A DNA stretch of 52,706 nucleotides from Streptomyces hokutonensis (GTDB lineage Bacteria; Actinomycetota; Actinomycetes; Streptomycetales; Streptomycetaceae). The notes beneath the pieces are model-generated. The model saw nothing but the letters and a program-made list of their open reading frames with translations. It was not told where the DNA came from and made no database searches. A program made the position numbers and the translations under genes. The stretch lies in contig NZ_BARG01000098.1 in assembly GCF_000376565.1 (NCBI RefSeq), positions 1 to 52,706 on the forward strand, written 5' to 3'. Of the stretch, positions 8,265 through 16,454 are shown piece by piece. Each line of letters begins with the position of its first letter. The stretch's first letter is position 1.

Positions 8265-9257
8265 ATGAAGAAGCGTGTCCTCGCCACCCGTGAAACCCTG
8301 CCCGGCCGAGGTCTGGACCGTCTCTCCGAGAGCGCGGAACTGGTGGCCTGGCCCGGTGCCGGCAAGCCCGGACCGGCCGACCTCGCGGCCCTCGCCCCCG
8401 GCGTGAGCGGCGTACTGGCCCTCGGCAACGACCCGGTGGACGCCGCCCTGATGGACGCGGCGGGCCCCTCTCTGCGCGTGATCGCCCTCGCCAGCATGGG
8501 CTTCGACAACGTCGACCGGGCCGCGGCCGCCGAACGCGGCATCGTCGTCACCCACACGCCCCGCGTGCTCGCGGAGACCACCGCCGACCTCACCTTCGCG
8601 CTGATCCTCGCCGCCCGCCGCAAGCTCGGCGCGGCCGGGGCGAGCCTCGCGGAGGGCTCCTGGGGACTGTTCCGGATGCACGACTACCTCGGCCTGGACG
8701 TCCACGGCGCCACCCTCGGCCTGATCGGCTACGGCCAGATCGGCCGCGCGGTGGCCCGTCGCGCCCACGGTTTCGGCATGCGCGTGATCCACCACGACCC
8801 GTACGCCCCCGACGACGACCTCTCGACCTCGGTCGGCCTGGCCGCGCTGCTGGCCGACGCCGACGTCGTGTCGCTGCACGTCCCGCTCACCGAGGAGACC
8901 CGCCATCTGATCTCGGTCCGCGAGCTGGCCGCGATGAAGCCGACGGCCACACTGGTCAGCACCTCGCGCGGCGGGGTCGTCGTCGAGCAGGCCCTGCTCG
9001 ACGCGGTCCGCGAGGGCCGCCTGCACTCCGCCGGACTCGACGTCTTCGAACACGAGCCGATGGGACGGGAGTTGTCCCCCTTGGTCGCCGAACCGAACGT
9101 GATCGCACTCCCCCACATCGGCTCGGCCACCGAGGCGACCCGGGCCGCGATGGTCGACCTGGCGGTCGACAACATCCTCGACGTCCTGTCCGAACGGCCC
9201 GCCCGTACGCCCCTCCCGGGCAGTACGGCGGTGGCGGGCGCGCCGGTCGGCGGCTGA
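8265..9257 (+). CDS. D-2-hydroxyacid dehydrogenase (glyoxylate/hydroxypyruvate reductase-like)
   Basis: This 330-residue enzyme belongs to the D-isomer-specific 2-hydroxyacid dehydrogenases, which reduce 2-oxo acids to D-2-hydroxy acids with NAD(P)H. The nucleotide motif GYGQIGRAVARR lies near residue 155. The catalytic set is visible as Arg in TSRGG, Glu in DVFEHEP and His in LPHIGSAT. GGAGAA sits just before the ATG at 8265; the open frame extends upstream to 8160 but without a plausible site. It follows the LysR gene by 124 bp. It may act on an oxo acid produced by the divergent operon (inference). Confidence 0.9.
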   Translation: MKKRVLATRETLPGRGLDRLSESAELVAWPGAGKPGPADLAALAPGVSGVLALGNDPVDAALMDAAGPSLRVIALASMGFDNVDRAAAAERGIVVTHTPRVLAETTADLTFALILAARRKLGAAGASLAEGSWGLFRMHDYLGLDVHGATLGLIGYGQIGRAVARRAHGFGMRVIHHDPYAPDDDLSTSVGLAALLADADVVSLHVPLTEETRHLISVRELAAMKPTATLVSTSRGGVVVEQALLDAVREGRLHSAGLDVFEHEPMGRELSPLVAEPNVIALPHIGSATEATRAAMVDLAVDNILDVLSERPARTPLPGSTAVAGAPVGG

Positions 9258-9267
9258 ACCCCGCCGC

Positions 9268-10140
9268 TCACCCCGCCTGCGTGCCGGCGAGGCCCGCCCA
9301 CTGCAACAGGAACCGCAGCGCCTCCTGCGAGGCCGAGTCCGGCGGCGCGGTGTAGGCGACGAGCAGCTGCTCGGGGTGGGTGTCGACGGTGAACTGCTGG
9401 ACGTCGAGGGTGAGTTCACCGGCGACCGGATGGACGTACGTCTTGGTGAGCTGCCGTGGTCCGCGCACCTGGTGGCCGGCCCACCAGGTGCGGAAGTCCG
9501 GGTCGCGGGCGCCGAGTTCGGCGACGAGGGCGGTCAGCGCGGGGTCGTGCGGGGTGCGGCCCGCCTCCATGCGCAGGACGGCGACGCACTCGCGGGCGGC
9601 GCGGGGCCAGTCGGCGTACAGGGCCCGGAAGTCGGCGTCGAGGAAGGTGAGCCGGATCAGGTTGCGCTCGGCCGGGGGCAGCGCGCCGAAGTCGGTGAGG
9701 AGTGCGCCGGCCGCGCGGTTCCAGGCGAGTACGTCCATGCCTCGGTGCAGCACCATCGCCGGGACGTCGTGCATCGTGTCCAGCAACTGCCGTAGCCGGG
9801 GCGCCACTTCGGGTCGCCCGGCCGGTCGGGCGGCCGGGCCGGGGGCGACCTCGGCCAGGGTGAAGAGGTAGGCGCGCTCGTCCGGTGCGAGGTGCAGGGC
9901 GTCGGCGAGCGCGTCCAGGACAGCCCGGGAGCCCCGGCGGGTGCGGCCCTGTTCCAGGCGGACCACGTAGTCGACGCTCACGTGCGCGAGATGGGCGAGT
10001 TCCTCCCTGCGCAGCCCGGGTACGCGGCGCAGCCGGCCGTCGTCGGGGAAGCCCGCCTCGTGCGGGTCGCGTTCCGCGCGGCGGGCGCGCAGGAAGTCGC
10101 CCAGTTCGTTGCCGGAGAGGGACGCGTCGGGGTCTGCCAT
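9268..10140 (-). CDS. XRE family regulator with MmyB-like ligand domain
   Basis: The 290-residue protein has an N-terminal helix-turn-helix (ELGDFLRARRAERDP, then RREELAHLAHVSVDYVVRLE) and a C-terminal MmyB-like LBD containing WNRAAGALLTDF and ERNLIRLTFLD. This architecture is very common in Streptomyces. Such regulators usually sit opposite the enzyme gene they control, and here an alpha/beta hydrolase is divergent 147 bp away. The ATG at 10140 starts exactly at the usual family N-terminus; the longer open frame beyond it crosses the divergent gene and is not coding. It is convergent with the dehydrogenase gene, with only 10 bp between the stops. Confidence 0.9.
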   Translation of the reverse strand: MADPDASLSGNELGDFLRARRAERDPHEAGFPDDGRLRRVPGLRREELAHLAHVSVDYVVRLEQGRTRRGSRAVLDALADALHLAPDERAYLFTLAEVAPGPAARPAGRPEVAPRLRQLLDTMHDVPAMVLHRGMDVLAWNRAAGALLTDFGALPPAERNLIRLTFLDADFRALYADWPRAARECVAVLRMEAGRTPHDPALTALVAELGARDPDFRTWWAGHQVRGPRQLTKTYVHPVAGELTLDVQQFTVDTHPEQLLVAYTAPPDSASQEALRFLLQWAGLAGTQAG

Positions 10141-10287
10141 GCCTCCAGTGTCGTCGGGGCCGCGGGTGCGTGCCTGGTACAGAACCGCATAGGCAGAGCC
10201 GTCCCTGGTGGCGCCGGGGCGGGCGGGTCGACGGTGGGGGCATGGCCGTAGAACGGCTTCCCCTCTCTCCGACTGGAGTGCTCTCCC

Positions 10288-11178
10288 ATGCGTAGTGATG
10301 TCGTCTTTCCCAGTGCCGGCCTGAAGCTCGCCGGTCACCTGTACCGCCCGGACGGGGTTCCGCGGGCCGCGATCGTGGTCGGTCATCCCGGTGGTGGGGT
10401 GAAGGAGCAGGCGGCCGGGTTGTACGCGCGGCGGCTGGTCGAGCGGGGGTTCGTGACGCTGGCCTTCGACGCCGCGTATCAGGGCGAGAGCGAGGGTGAG
10501 CCGCGCGGCTTGGAGGACCCCGGCCAGCGGGTCGAGGACCTGAAGGCGGCGGTCTCCTACCTCGGCACTCTCGACGGGGTCGACCCCGAGCGCATCGGGG
10601 TGCTGGGCATCTGTGCCTCCGGTGGGTACGCCCTGGCGGCCACCGCGACCGACCCGCGTATCCGGGCCGTGGCCACGGTGAGCGCCGTGGACATCTCGCG
10701 GCAGTTCCGGCTCGGCGCGGACGGCGGCCAGGATCCGGCCGTCGTACGGGGCCTGCTGGCCGCGGCGGCGGAGGCCCGTGGTGCGGACGTCCAGCGCTTC
10801 CCGATCTTTCCCGCCACCGAGGAGGAGGCGCGCGCGGGCGGTCCGCATGTCCACGAGGGCTGGGAGTACTACTGCACTCCGCGCGCCCAGCACCCCCGCT
10901 CGGCGAAGTCCCTGACCTGGTCGAGCGTCGACCGTATCGCCGGCTTCGACGCGTTCTCCTCCCTCGGCCTGATCGCGCCGCGCCCTGTCCTGCTGATCGC
11001 CGGGCGGGCCGCCGTGACCTCCTGGATGAGTGTCGAGGCGTATCAAAAGGCTTATGGGGACAAGGAGTTGGCCTGGATCGGGGGTGCCTCGCACGTGGAT
11101 CTCTACGACCGGAACGAGTACGTCACGCCCGCCGTCGAGAAGCTGAGCGGATTCTTCGCCGCGCGGCTGGGGGTGTGA
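10288..11178 (+). CDS. Alpha/beta hydrolase (dienelactone hydrolase / YcjY-like)
   Basis: The 296-residue cytoplasmic protein has the alpha/beta hydrolase layout. VVGHPGGGVKEQAAG (about residue 30) forms the oxyanion region, GICASGGYAL near residue 110 holds the nucleophile elbow (GxCxSGG type), and GGASHVDLYD near residue 270 has the catalytic His. The elbow contains Cys then Ser, as in the YcjY/dienelactone hydrolase group. It is divergent from the MmyB-type regulator, which probably controls it. The substrate is unknown. Its stop is followed within 16 bp by the large MarR operator. Confidence 0.87.
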   Translation: MRSDVVFPSAGLKLAGHLYRPDGVPRAAIVVGHPGGGVKEQAAGLYARRLVERGFVTLAFDAAYQGESEGEPRGLEDPGQRVEDLKAAVSYLGTLDGVDPERIGVLGICASGGYALAATATDPRIRAVATVSAVDISRQFRLGADGGQDPAVVRGLLAAAAEARGADVQRFPIFPATEEEARAGGPHVHEGWEYYCTPRAQHPRSAKSLTWSSVDRIAGFDAFSSLGLIAPRPVLLIAGRAAVTSWMSVEAYQKAYGDKELAWIGGASHVDLYDRNEYVTPAVEKLSGFFAARLGV

Positions 11179-11193
11179 TCCAGCAGACAGCCG

Positions 11194-11233
11194 AAACTGC
11201 ACAAGTAACTTGGCAAAGTTACTTGTGCAGTTT
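11194..11233. promoter_or_regulatory. Near-perfect palindromic operator before the MarR gene
   Basis: The sequence AACTGCACAAGTAACT (11195-11210) recurs as an exact reverse complement at 11217-11232, and the symmetry extends one more base outward on each side and one inward, giving 18-bp arms around a 4-bp centre. The right arm ends 12 bp before the MarR start codon. The core AGTAACTT...AAGTTACT is AT-rich, unlike the surrounding DNA, as expected for an operator overlapping a promoter. It is most simply the autoregulatory site of the MarR protein; a terminator for the hydrolase gene is the alternative reading. Confidence 0.85.
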
Positions 11234-11245
11234 TACGGTGGGGTC

Positions 11246-11710
11246 ATGAACACGAACCCCGAGCCGACCGTCGCCACCGCGCAGCGGCTCAGCGACGCGA
11301 TCATCCGGGTGCGGGCACGGCTGCGGACGGAGTCGGGGCAGCACGCGACCGGTCTCACGCCCACGCAGCTCGCCGTGCTGGGGAGCGTCGTACGGGAGGG
11401 GCCGGTCACGGCGGCGCGGCTGGCCACGCTGGAGCGGGTCAGCGCGCAGTCCATCGCGCAGAGTCTGGCCGTGCTGAAGGCCGCCGGGCTGGTGCACAGC
11501 GAGCCGGACGCGCGGGACGGCCGCAAAAAGCTGATGAGCGCCGATCCGTCCGCCGCCGAGCTGATCGACAAGCTGCTGCGGGGCCGCGCCACCTTCCTGG
11601 CCAGGGCCATCGACCAGCTGGTCGCCCCGGAGGAGCGGAAGGACGTCGACAAGGCCATCGAGCTGCTGGAGCGTCTGGCCGGGGCCGAGCTGGACGACGG
11701 CCGCATATGA
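11246..11710 (+). CDS. MarR family transcriptional regulator
   Basis: This 154-residue protein has the winged-helix MarR fold. LTPTQLAVLGSVVREGPVT begins the DNA-binding domain, ARLATLERVSAQSIAQSL forms the recognition helix region, and DARDGRKKLMSA is the wing with its usual basic residues. I place the start at the ATG 11246 rather than 11210, because the latter lies inside the palindromic operator. It overlaps the MFS gene by 4 bp (ATGA), so regulator, exporter and hydrolase form one autoregulated operon. MarR proteins usually respond to phenolic or other small aromatic ligands. Confidence 0.93.
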   Translation: MNTNPEPTVATAQRLSDAIIRVRARLRTESGQHATGLTPTQLAVLGSVVREGPVTAARLATLERVSAQSIAQSLAVLKAAGLVHSEPDARDGRKKLMSADPSAAELIDKLLRGRATFLARAIDQLVAPEERKDVDKAIELLERLAGAELDDGRI

Positions 11711-13167
11711 GCGCCGACGCCGCCAAAGCCGTCGCCGCGGCGCGCGATCTCGCGCGCAAGCCGTTCTCCTGGACCTTCACGACCCCGCTCTATGTGGGCG
11801 CGATCCTGAACCCGGTCAACAGTTCCATCATCGCGACCGCGCTGGTGCCGATAGCCACCGAGCTGCATGTCTCGGTGGGCAGCACCGCCGTACTGGTCTC
11901 CTCGCTGTATCTGGCCAGCGCGATAGCGCAACCCACGGCGGGCAAGCTGGCGGAGGTGCTCGGGGCGCGCCGGATCTTCCTGGCCGGGATCGTGCTGGTA
12001 CTGCTCGGCGGTGTCGTCGGCGGCCTCGGCCAGAACCTGGCGATGCTGACGGTCGCCCGTGTCCTGGTCGGTGTCGGCACCTCGGCCGCGTTCCCCTGCG
12101 CGATGGTGCTGATCCGGCGCCGCGCCGAGGACGCCGGTCTCGACGGGCCGCCGGGCGGGGTGCTCGGCGGGATCGCGATCGCGGGCATGGCCACCGCCGC
12201 CGTCGGGCCGCCGATCGGCGGGCTGCTGGTCGGTGCGGGCGGCTGGCGCTGGGCGTTCCTGATCAACATCCCGGTCACCGCGATGGCGATGGTGATGGCG
12301 GTGCGCTGGCTGCCCAAGGACCCGGCGCTCGACCGCGCGGACCGGCGGTTCCGCAGGGTCGCCGACCGGATCGACCTGCCCGGCATCCTCGGTTTCGCCG
12401 TGACGATGAGCGCGCTGGTCATCTTCCTCATGGACCTCCCCCGGCTCGACTGGATCGCCCTCGCCGTCTTCGCGCTGGCCGCCGTCCCCACCGTCCGGTG
12501 GGAGCTGCGCAGGACCGCGCCGTTCTTCGACTTCCGCGGCCTCGCCGCCAACGGCGCCCTCACCCGCACCTATCTGCGCCAGGGGCTCACCCTGCTCGGC
12601 ACCTACTCGGTGATGTACGGCATGACGCAGTGGATGGAGGCCGCGCACGGGTACTCCACGGTGACGGCGGGACTCCTGCTGCTGCCGATGGGCGCCGTCT
12701 CCGCGCTGCTCTCGCGCCCGCTGGCCAGCCGCAATCTGGTGCGCGGCCCGCTGATCGCCTCGGCGGTGACCATGCTGATCGGCTCGGCCGGGATCATGCT
12801 GCTCACCTCGGACAGCCCGGCGATCGCGCTCGTGCTGGTCTCGCTGATCTTCGGCGTCACCTCGGCCGCCACGACCGTGGGCAACCAGACCGCCCTCTAC
12901 CTCGCCGCGCCGCCCGACCAGATCGGCACCGCCTCCGGGCTGTTCCGCACCTTCGGCTACCTCGGCACCATCACCTCCGCCGTGATCGGCGGAATCGTCT
13001 TCCGCGACGGCGCGAGCGACCACGGCCTGCACATTCTCGGCCTCGTCCTGGTCGGGGCGGGCGTCGTGGTCCTCCTGCTGACCGTCCTGGACCGCCGGCT
13101 GATGGGCCGCGACACGACCAACTCCCCCGCACATACGGAAAACCCCACCAAGGAGAACCTCACGTGA
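11707..13167 (+). CDS. MFS transporter, DHA2-like drug exporter
   Basis: The 486-residue protein has many hydrophobic segments, consistent with 12-14 transmembrane helices. Features include KLAEVLGARRIFLAG after helix 2, RVLVGVGTSAAFP in helix 4, and GPPIGGLLVGAGGWRWAFLI, which resembles motif C of drug/H+ antiporters. The membrane location and antiport function follow from the family. It starts inside the MarR stop codon and its own stop overlaps the next start (GTGA at 13164), so the three genes are coupled. The substrate is probably the MarR inducer or a product of the next enzyme. Confidence 0.92.
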   Translation: MSADAAKAVAAARDLARKPFSWTFTTPLYVGAILNPVNSSIIATALVPIATELHVSVGSTAVLVSSLYLASAIAQPTAGKLAEVLGARRIFLAGIVLVLLGGVVGGLGQNLAMLTVARVLVGVGTSAAFPCAMVLIRRRAEDAGLDGPPGGVLGGIAIAGMATAAVGPPIGGLLVGAGGWRWAFLINIPVTAMAMVMAVRWLPKDPALDRADRRFRRVADRIDLPGILGFAVTMSALVIFLMDLPRLDWIALAVFALAAVPTVRWELRRTAPFFDFRGLAANGALTRTYLRQGLTLLGTYSVMYGMTQWMEAAHGYSTVTAGLLLLPMGAVSALLSRPLASRNLVRGPLIASAVTMLIGSAGIMLLTSDSPAIALVLVSLIFGVTSAATTVGNQTALYLAAPPDQIGTASGLFRTFGYLGTITSAVIGGIVFRDGASDHGLHILGLVLVGAGVVVLLLTVLDRRLMGRDTTNSPAHTENPTKENLT

Positions 13168-13760
13168 GCACCACCCCCCTCGCCACGATCGACCCCGCGC
13201 GTACCGCCCTGCTGGTCATGGACTTCCAGAACGGGATCGTCCCCGCCGTACCCGACTCCGACGCCCTCGTCGAGCGGGTCAAGGACTCCATCGCCGAGGT
13301 CCGCGCGGCCGGCGGCACCATCGGCTACGTCCGCGTCGCCTTCACCGAGGACGACTGGACGGCCGTCCCCGAGCACAACCCGACCTTCAGCGGGGTCGCC
13401 GGGGCGAAGATGCTGCACCACGAGGACGCCTCGACCCAGATCGACGAGCGCCTCACCCCCGAGGACGGCGACGTCGTCGTCCGCAAGATCCGCTACGGCT
13501 CCGGCTCCACCACCGATCTCCACCAGCAGTTGGGCGAGCGGGGCATCGACACCCTGGTGCTCGCCGGGATCAGCACCAGCGGTGTCGTCCTGTCCACCGT
13601 CATGGACGCCGCCGACCGCGACTACCGCGTCCTCGTCCTGTCCGACGGTGTCGCCGACCCCGACGCCGAGACCCACCGGGTGCTGGTCGAGAAGGTGTTC
13701 CCGTCCCGGTCCCAGGTCATCGACACGGCGGCGCTACGAGGGCTGCTGCGCTCCGCCTGA
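13164..13760 (+). CDS. Isochorismatase-like hydrolase lacking the catalytic Cys
   Basis: The 198-residue protein has the isochorismatase/cysteine hydrolase fold. Asp20 (LLVMDFQNG) and Lys108 (VVVRKIRYGSG) of the usual triad are present. At the nucleophile position the motif reads GISTSGVVLST, with Val141 where cysteine hydrolases have Cys. True isochorismatases also lack this Cys, so an isochorismatase-like or other Cys-independent reaction is possible. The GTG start at 13164 overlaps the MFS stop and has AAGGAGAA upstream. Its 3' end overlaps the convergent sigma factor gene by 27 bp. Confidence 0.87.
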   Translation: MSTTPLATIDPARTALLVMDFQNGIVPAVPDSDALVERVKDSIAEVRAAGGTIGYVRVAFTEDDWTAVPEHNPTFSGVAGAKMLHHEDASTQIDERLTPEDGDVVVRKIRYGSGSTTDLHQQLGERGIDTLVLAGISTSGVVLSTVMDAADRDYRVLVLSDGVADPDAETHRVLVEKVFPSRSQVIDTAALRGLLRSA

Positions 13761-14687
13761 CGGGGTCCCCGGGAAGACCACCCGGAGCTTCCGCACCCGC
13801 CCGTCCTGCCGGAACATCAGCCAGGCGAGGCTGGGCGGGCAGGGGTTGGAGATCCCGGCGGGGTTTATGGCCTCCATCTCCCAGATGGCGATGTCGCGGC
13901 TGGCCACGACATGGCGCAGATGCTGGGTCACGCCCTTGGTCCTGGTCTCCCGCATGGCCGGGAAGGGATGGACGCGTCCGCCCTCCTTGTTGAGGACGCC
14001 GACCAGTTCGGTCTCGGCGGGCCACAACTCCAGGATCTCGCAGGGCAGTTGACCGCGCATGGCGCCGTCCAGCGTGGCCTCGGCCTCCTGCCGGCTGTCC
14101 TCGGTGATCGCGGCGGCGTCCTCGTGGCCCTGCGTCCGGGTGGACAGCAGCACCTTGGCCATCTTCGCCCTGGCCTGGTTGAGCCGGCTGCGCACGGTGC
14201 CGACCGGCACCTCGCAGGCCTCGGCGATGTCCTGGTACGAGGTGATCCCGCTGAAGTGCCGCAGCATCAGCACCAGCCGCTGCTGCTGCGGCAGTTCCTC
14301 CACCGCGTCCCAGATCCAGTCCCGCATCGCGTGCTGCTCGATCAGCCGCTCGGGGTGCTCGTCGTCGCGCAGCCGCAGCTGCTCCAGCCCGTCGAGTCCG
14401 GGCAGCTCCCGGTTGGCCCGCAGCCGCATCCGCGCGGAGTTCCGTACGATCGCCCGCAGCCACGCCCCCACGGCCGCGGGCTCCCGCACGTCGCCGATGC
14501 GCCGCAGCGCGGTCAGGGCGGCATCCTGTACGGCGTCCTCGGCGTCGGGGCCGTAGCCGAGCAGGCTCAACGCGACCGCGCGCATGGGCGCCTGATGGCG
14601 TGTCAGCAGAAGTCCCAGGGCGCCGGTGTCGCCCGACTGGGCCCTGCGGGTGAGTTCCTCGTCCGTGGGGTGGTTGAGGGGCACCAT
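13734..14687 (-). CDS. ECF sigma factor with C-terminal SnoaL/NTF2-like extension
   Basis: The 317-residue protein has sigma region 2 (GPDAEDAVQDAALTALRRI, about residues 47-65) and region 4 (LPQQQRLVLMLRHFSG, then VPVGTVRSRLNQARAKM). About 130 extra residues follow that resemble the NTF2/SnoaL-like tail of SigJ, ECF41 and similar sigma factors, which takes the place of a separate anti-sigma factor. The ATG at 14687 has GGAGG ten bases upstream; an in-frame ATG at 14714 is less well supported. No anti-sigma gene is adjacent. The MITE-like repeat lies just upstream, so its promoter may be inside or beyond that element. Confidence 0.88.
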   Translation of the reverse strand: MVPLNHPTDEELTRRAQSGDTGALGLLLTRHQAPMRAVALSLLGYGPDAEDAVQDAALTALRRIGDVREPAAVGAWLRAIVRNSARMRLRANRELPGLDGLEQLRLRDDEHPERLIEQHAMRDWIWDAVEELPQQQRLVLMLRHFSGITSYQDIAEACEVPVGTVRSRLNQARAKMAKVLLSTRTQGHEDAAAITEDSRQEAEATLDGAMRGQLPCEILELWPAETELVGVLNKEGGRVHPFPAMRETRTKGVTQHLRHVVASRDIAIWEMEAINPAGISNPCPPSLAWLMFRQDGRVRKLRVVFPGTPSGGAQQPS

Positions 14688-14738
14688 GAGTCCGAAGCCT
14701 CCATGACGACGCATCGCGAACGGTGTGCTGCCAGGCCG

Positions 14739-14980
14739 TGTCCGCAAAGTCCCGTCGTCCGCCCGGAGGACGGGCCTCGCGGCGTCCGGTGCGCGCTCTG
14801 GGGGTCCCCCCGGCCGGAGGCTGGAGGAGTTCCGGGCGGAAGTCCTCGTACTGGTTGTACGTGGGCTTTCGTCCGGAACGCCGAGTGGGGGCACCTCCCA
14901 CGCCCTTAAGGCAGTGGGGGGAGCGTGCCGGGCGTCGCGAGGCTGGGGGTACCCCCTCTGGGGGAGGGACTTTGCGGACA
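14739..14980. mobile_element. MITE-like element with 15-bp terminal inverted repeats
   Basis: The 372-bp gap 14688-15059 has no gene but contains a 242-bp segment bounded by TGTCCGCAAAGTCCC (14739-14753) and its exact reverse complement (14966-14980). The inside is full of further G- and C-run inverted segments and encodes nothing convincing. Small non-coding units with such ends are scattered in Streptomyces genomes and are probably mobilised by a transposase elsewhere. I see no clear target-site duplication. It separates the sigma factor gene from the carotenoid oxygenase gene. Confidence 0.6.
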
Positions 14981-15010
14981 TGACCTAGGGCCTCGTGCGT
15001 CGGGTCGAGG

Positions 15011-15056
15011 GGCCCTGCCGAGGAAGATACGCGGGAGCGGCTCCTCGGCAAGGGCC
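15011..15056 (-). terminator. Hairpin terminator after the carotenoid oxygenase gene
   Basis: The arms GGCCCTGCCGAGGA (15011-15024) and TCCTCGGCAAGGGCC (15042-15056) pair with one bulged base. The stem starts 3 bp beyond the stop codon at 15060 on the minus strand. No U-run follows, as is normal for Streptomyces terminators. Confidence 0.7.
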
Positions 15057-15059
15057 TTC

Positions 15060-16454
15060 TCAGTCCTCGGACCGGCTGCCGGGCTCGGGCAGCCAGCTGC
15101 CGTGGAAGCCGGACGGGACCGGGTACGGCAGTTCCACGACCGCCTGCACCGAGAGGTCCGCGGCGTCGAGGACGAGGAGTTCGCCCGCCGCGCCGTCGTC
15201 GTCCGAGAGGAGCGACAGCAGCCAGCCCTCGTCCTCGGCGGTGCCGTCCGCCGCCGGGACGAAGACGGCCTCGCCGGAGTAGCGGCTGCCTGGCGTCTTG
15301 TGGACGTCGTCGGTCCGGCGCGTGAGGTCGTGCTTGGCGATGCCGTCGCCGTTGACCGTGTAGAGGTAGCGGTTCGGGCGCCCGGTGAGGGTCTCGTTGT
15401 GGGTGGGGAACTCGGCCTCGCGGTCGTCGAGTTGGGACTCGAGGACCCGGCCGGCCACCGGGTCGAGGATCCACCGGTACAGCACGGAGGGCGCCTGGGT
15501 GTGGCCCGGTTCCCGCACCCCGACCTGGCCGTTCGGGACGCCGGGGGTGCCCTGGCCGGTGGGTCCGCCGATGTCGCCCCAGACCTTCCGGAACCCGGCG
15601 TCGTCGTAGCGCACCGCGTCCAGCACCACCCGGCCCTGCGCGTCCTCGTAGGCGTTGCCCACGTGGAAGACGTAGCAGGGGTCGACGTCGAACCAGCGCA
15701 CGTCGGTGACGCCGGGCTCGCGCGACATGATCCCGATCCGGGCGCCGTACGCCTCGGCCCACCGGTACGGCATGCCGCCGCGTCCCGCCAGCTCGGCGTC
15801 GAAGACCACGGGCAGGTCCATCCACACGACGTGGTGCTCGGTGATGGCGAAGTCGTGCATCATCGTCGGTCCCGGCACGTCGATCGGCCGGCTGTCGAGC
15901 AGCTCGCCCTCCGGGGTGACCCGGTGGTAGGTGAGATAGGGCGGCGCGAACCCGGTCCCGAACAGGTGGAGTTCACCGGTGACCGGGTCCTCCTTGGGGT
16001 GCGCGGTCATCGCGGTGGTGAGCTTCCCGCCGAAGTCGTACGGCCCGATGGTGTCCAGCTCCGGGGTGACCCAGTAGGGCAGGCCGACCTCGCACAGCGC
16101 GAGCACGGTGTCGGCGTGCCGGATCACATGAGTGTTGGCCGGCGTCGCGGCCAGGTCGATGCTGAAGTCCTCGCGGACGAAGGGGTGACCCTCCAACTCC
16201 CTTGTGCGGACCCACCTGTTGCGATACCACTCGGCGCGGCCCTCGCGCAGCCGGATGCCGTGCAGCATGCCGGGGCCGGTGAACCAGTGGCCCTTGTCCT
16301 CACCGGGCAGCGGGTTGGGGCCGTTGCGCAGATAGCGGCCGTCCAGCTCGGGCGGCAGGGTGCCGCGCACGGTGAGCCGCGCGGCGGTGTGCTCCTCGGG
16401 GACCGGGGCGAAGCGGCCCCGTAGATACAGCGGAACGGTTGTCTCGTCGGTCAT
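15060..16454 (-). CDS. Carotenoid cleavage oxygenase family protein
   Basis: The 464-residue protein has the seven-bladed propeller family signature. The four iron-binding His are in TAHPKED, MMHDFAI, FHVGNAY and, at the C-terminus, FHGSWLPE. NGPNPLP and HWFTGPGMLHG in the N-terminal third are also typical. Members cleave a C=C bond of carotenoids or stilbenes with Fe(II) and O2 in the cytoplasm. The ATG at 16454 with AAGGA upstream was chosen over a start 12 codons earlier. No carotenoid biosynthesis gene is nearby, so a phenylpropanoid or stilbene substrate is equally possible. Confidence 0.92.
   Translation of the reverse strand: MTDETTVPLYLRGRFAPVPEEHTAARLTVRGTLPPELDGRYLRNGPNPLPGEDKGHWFTGPGMLHGIRLREGRAEWYRNRWVRTRELEGHPFVREDFSIDLAATPANTHVIRHADTVLALCEVGLPYWVTPELDTIGPYDFGGKLTTAMTAHPKEDPVTGELHLFGTGFAPPYLTYHRVTPEGELLDSRPIDVPGPTMMHDFAITEHHVVWMDLPVVFDAELAGRGGMPYRWAEAYGARIGIMSREPGVTDVRWFDVDPCYVFHVGNAYEDAQGRVVLDAVRYDDAGFRKVWGDIGGPTGQGTPGVPNGQVGVREPGHTQAPSVLYRWILDPVAGRVLESQLDDREAEFPTHNETLTGRPNRYLYTVNGDGIAKHDLTRRTDDVHKTPGSRYSGEAVFVPAADGTAEDEGWLLSLLSDDDGAAGELLVLDAADLSVQAVVELPYPVPSGFHGSWLPEPGSRSED

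Noticed and set aside
14739..14980. Complete insertion sequence
   Set aside because: The segment is only 242 bp and has no transposase frame; no target-site duplication is evident.
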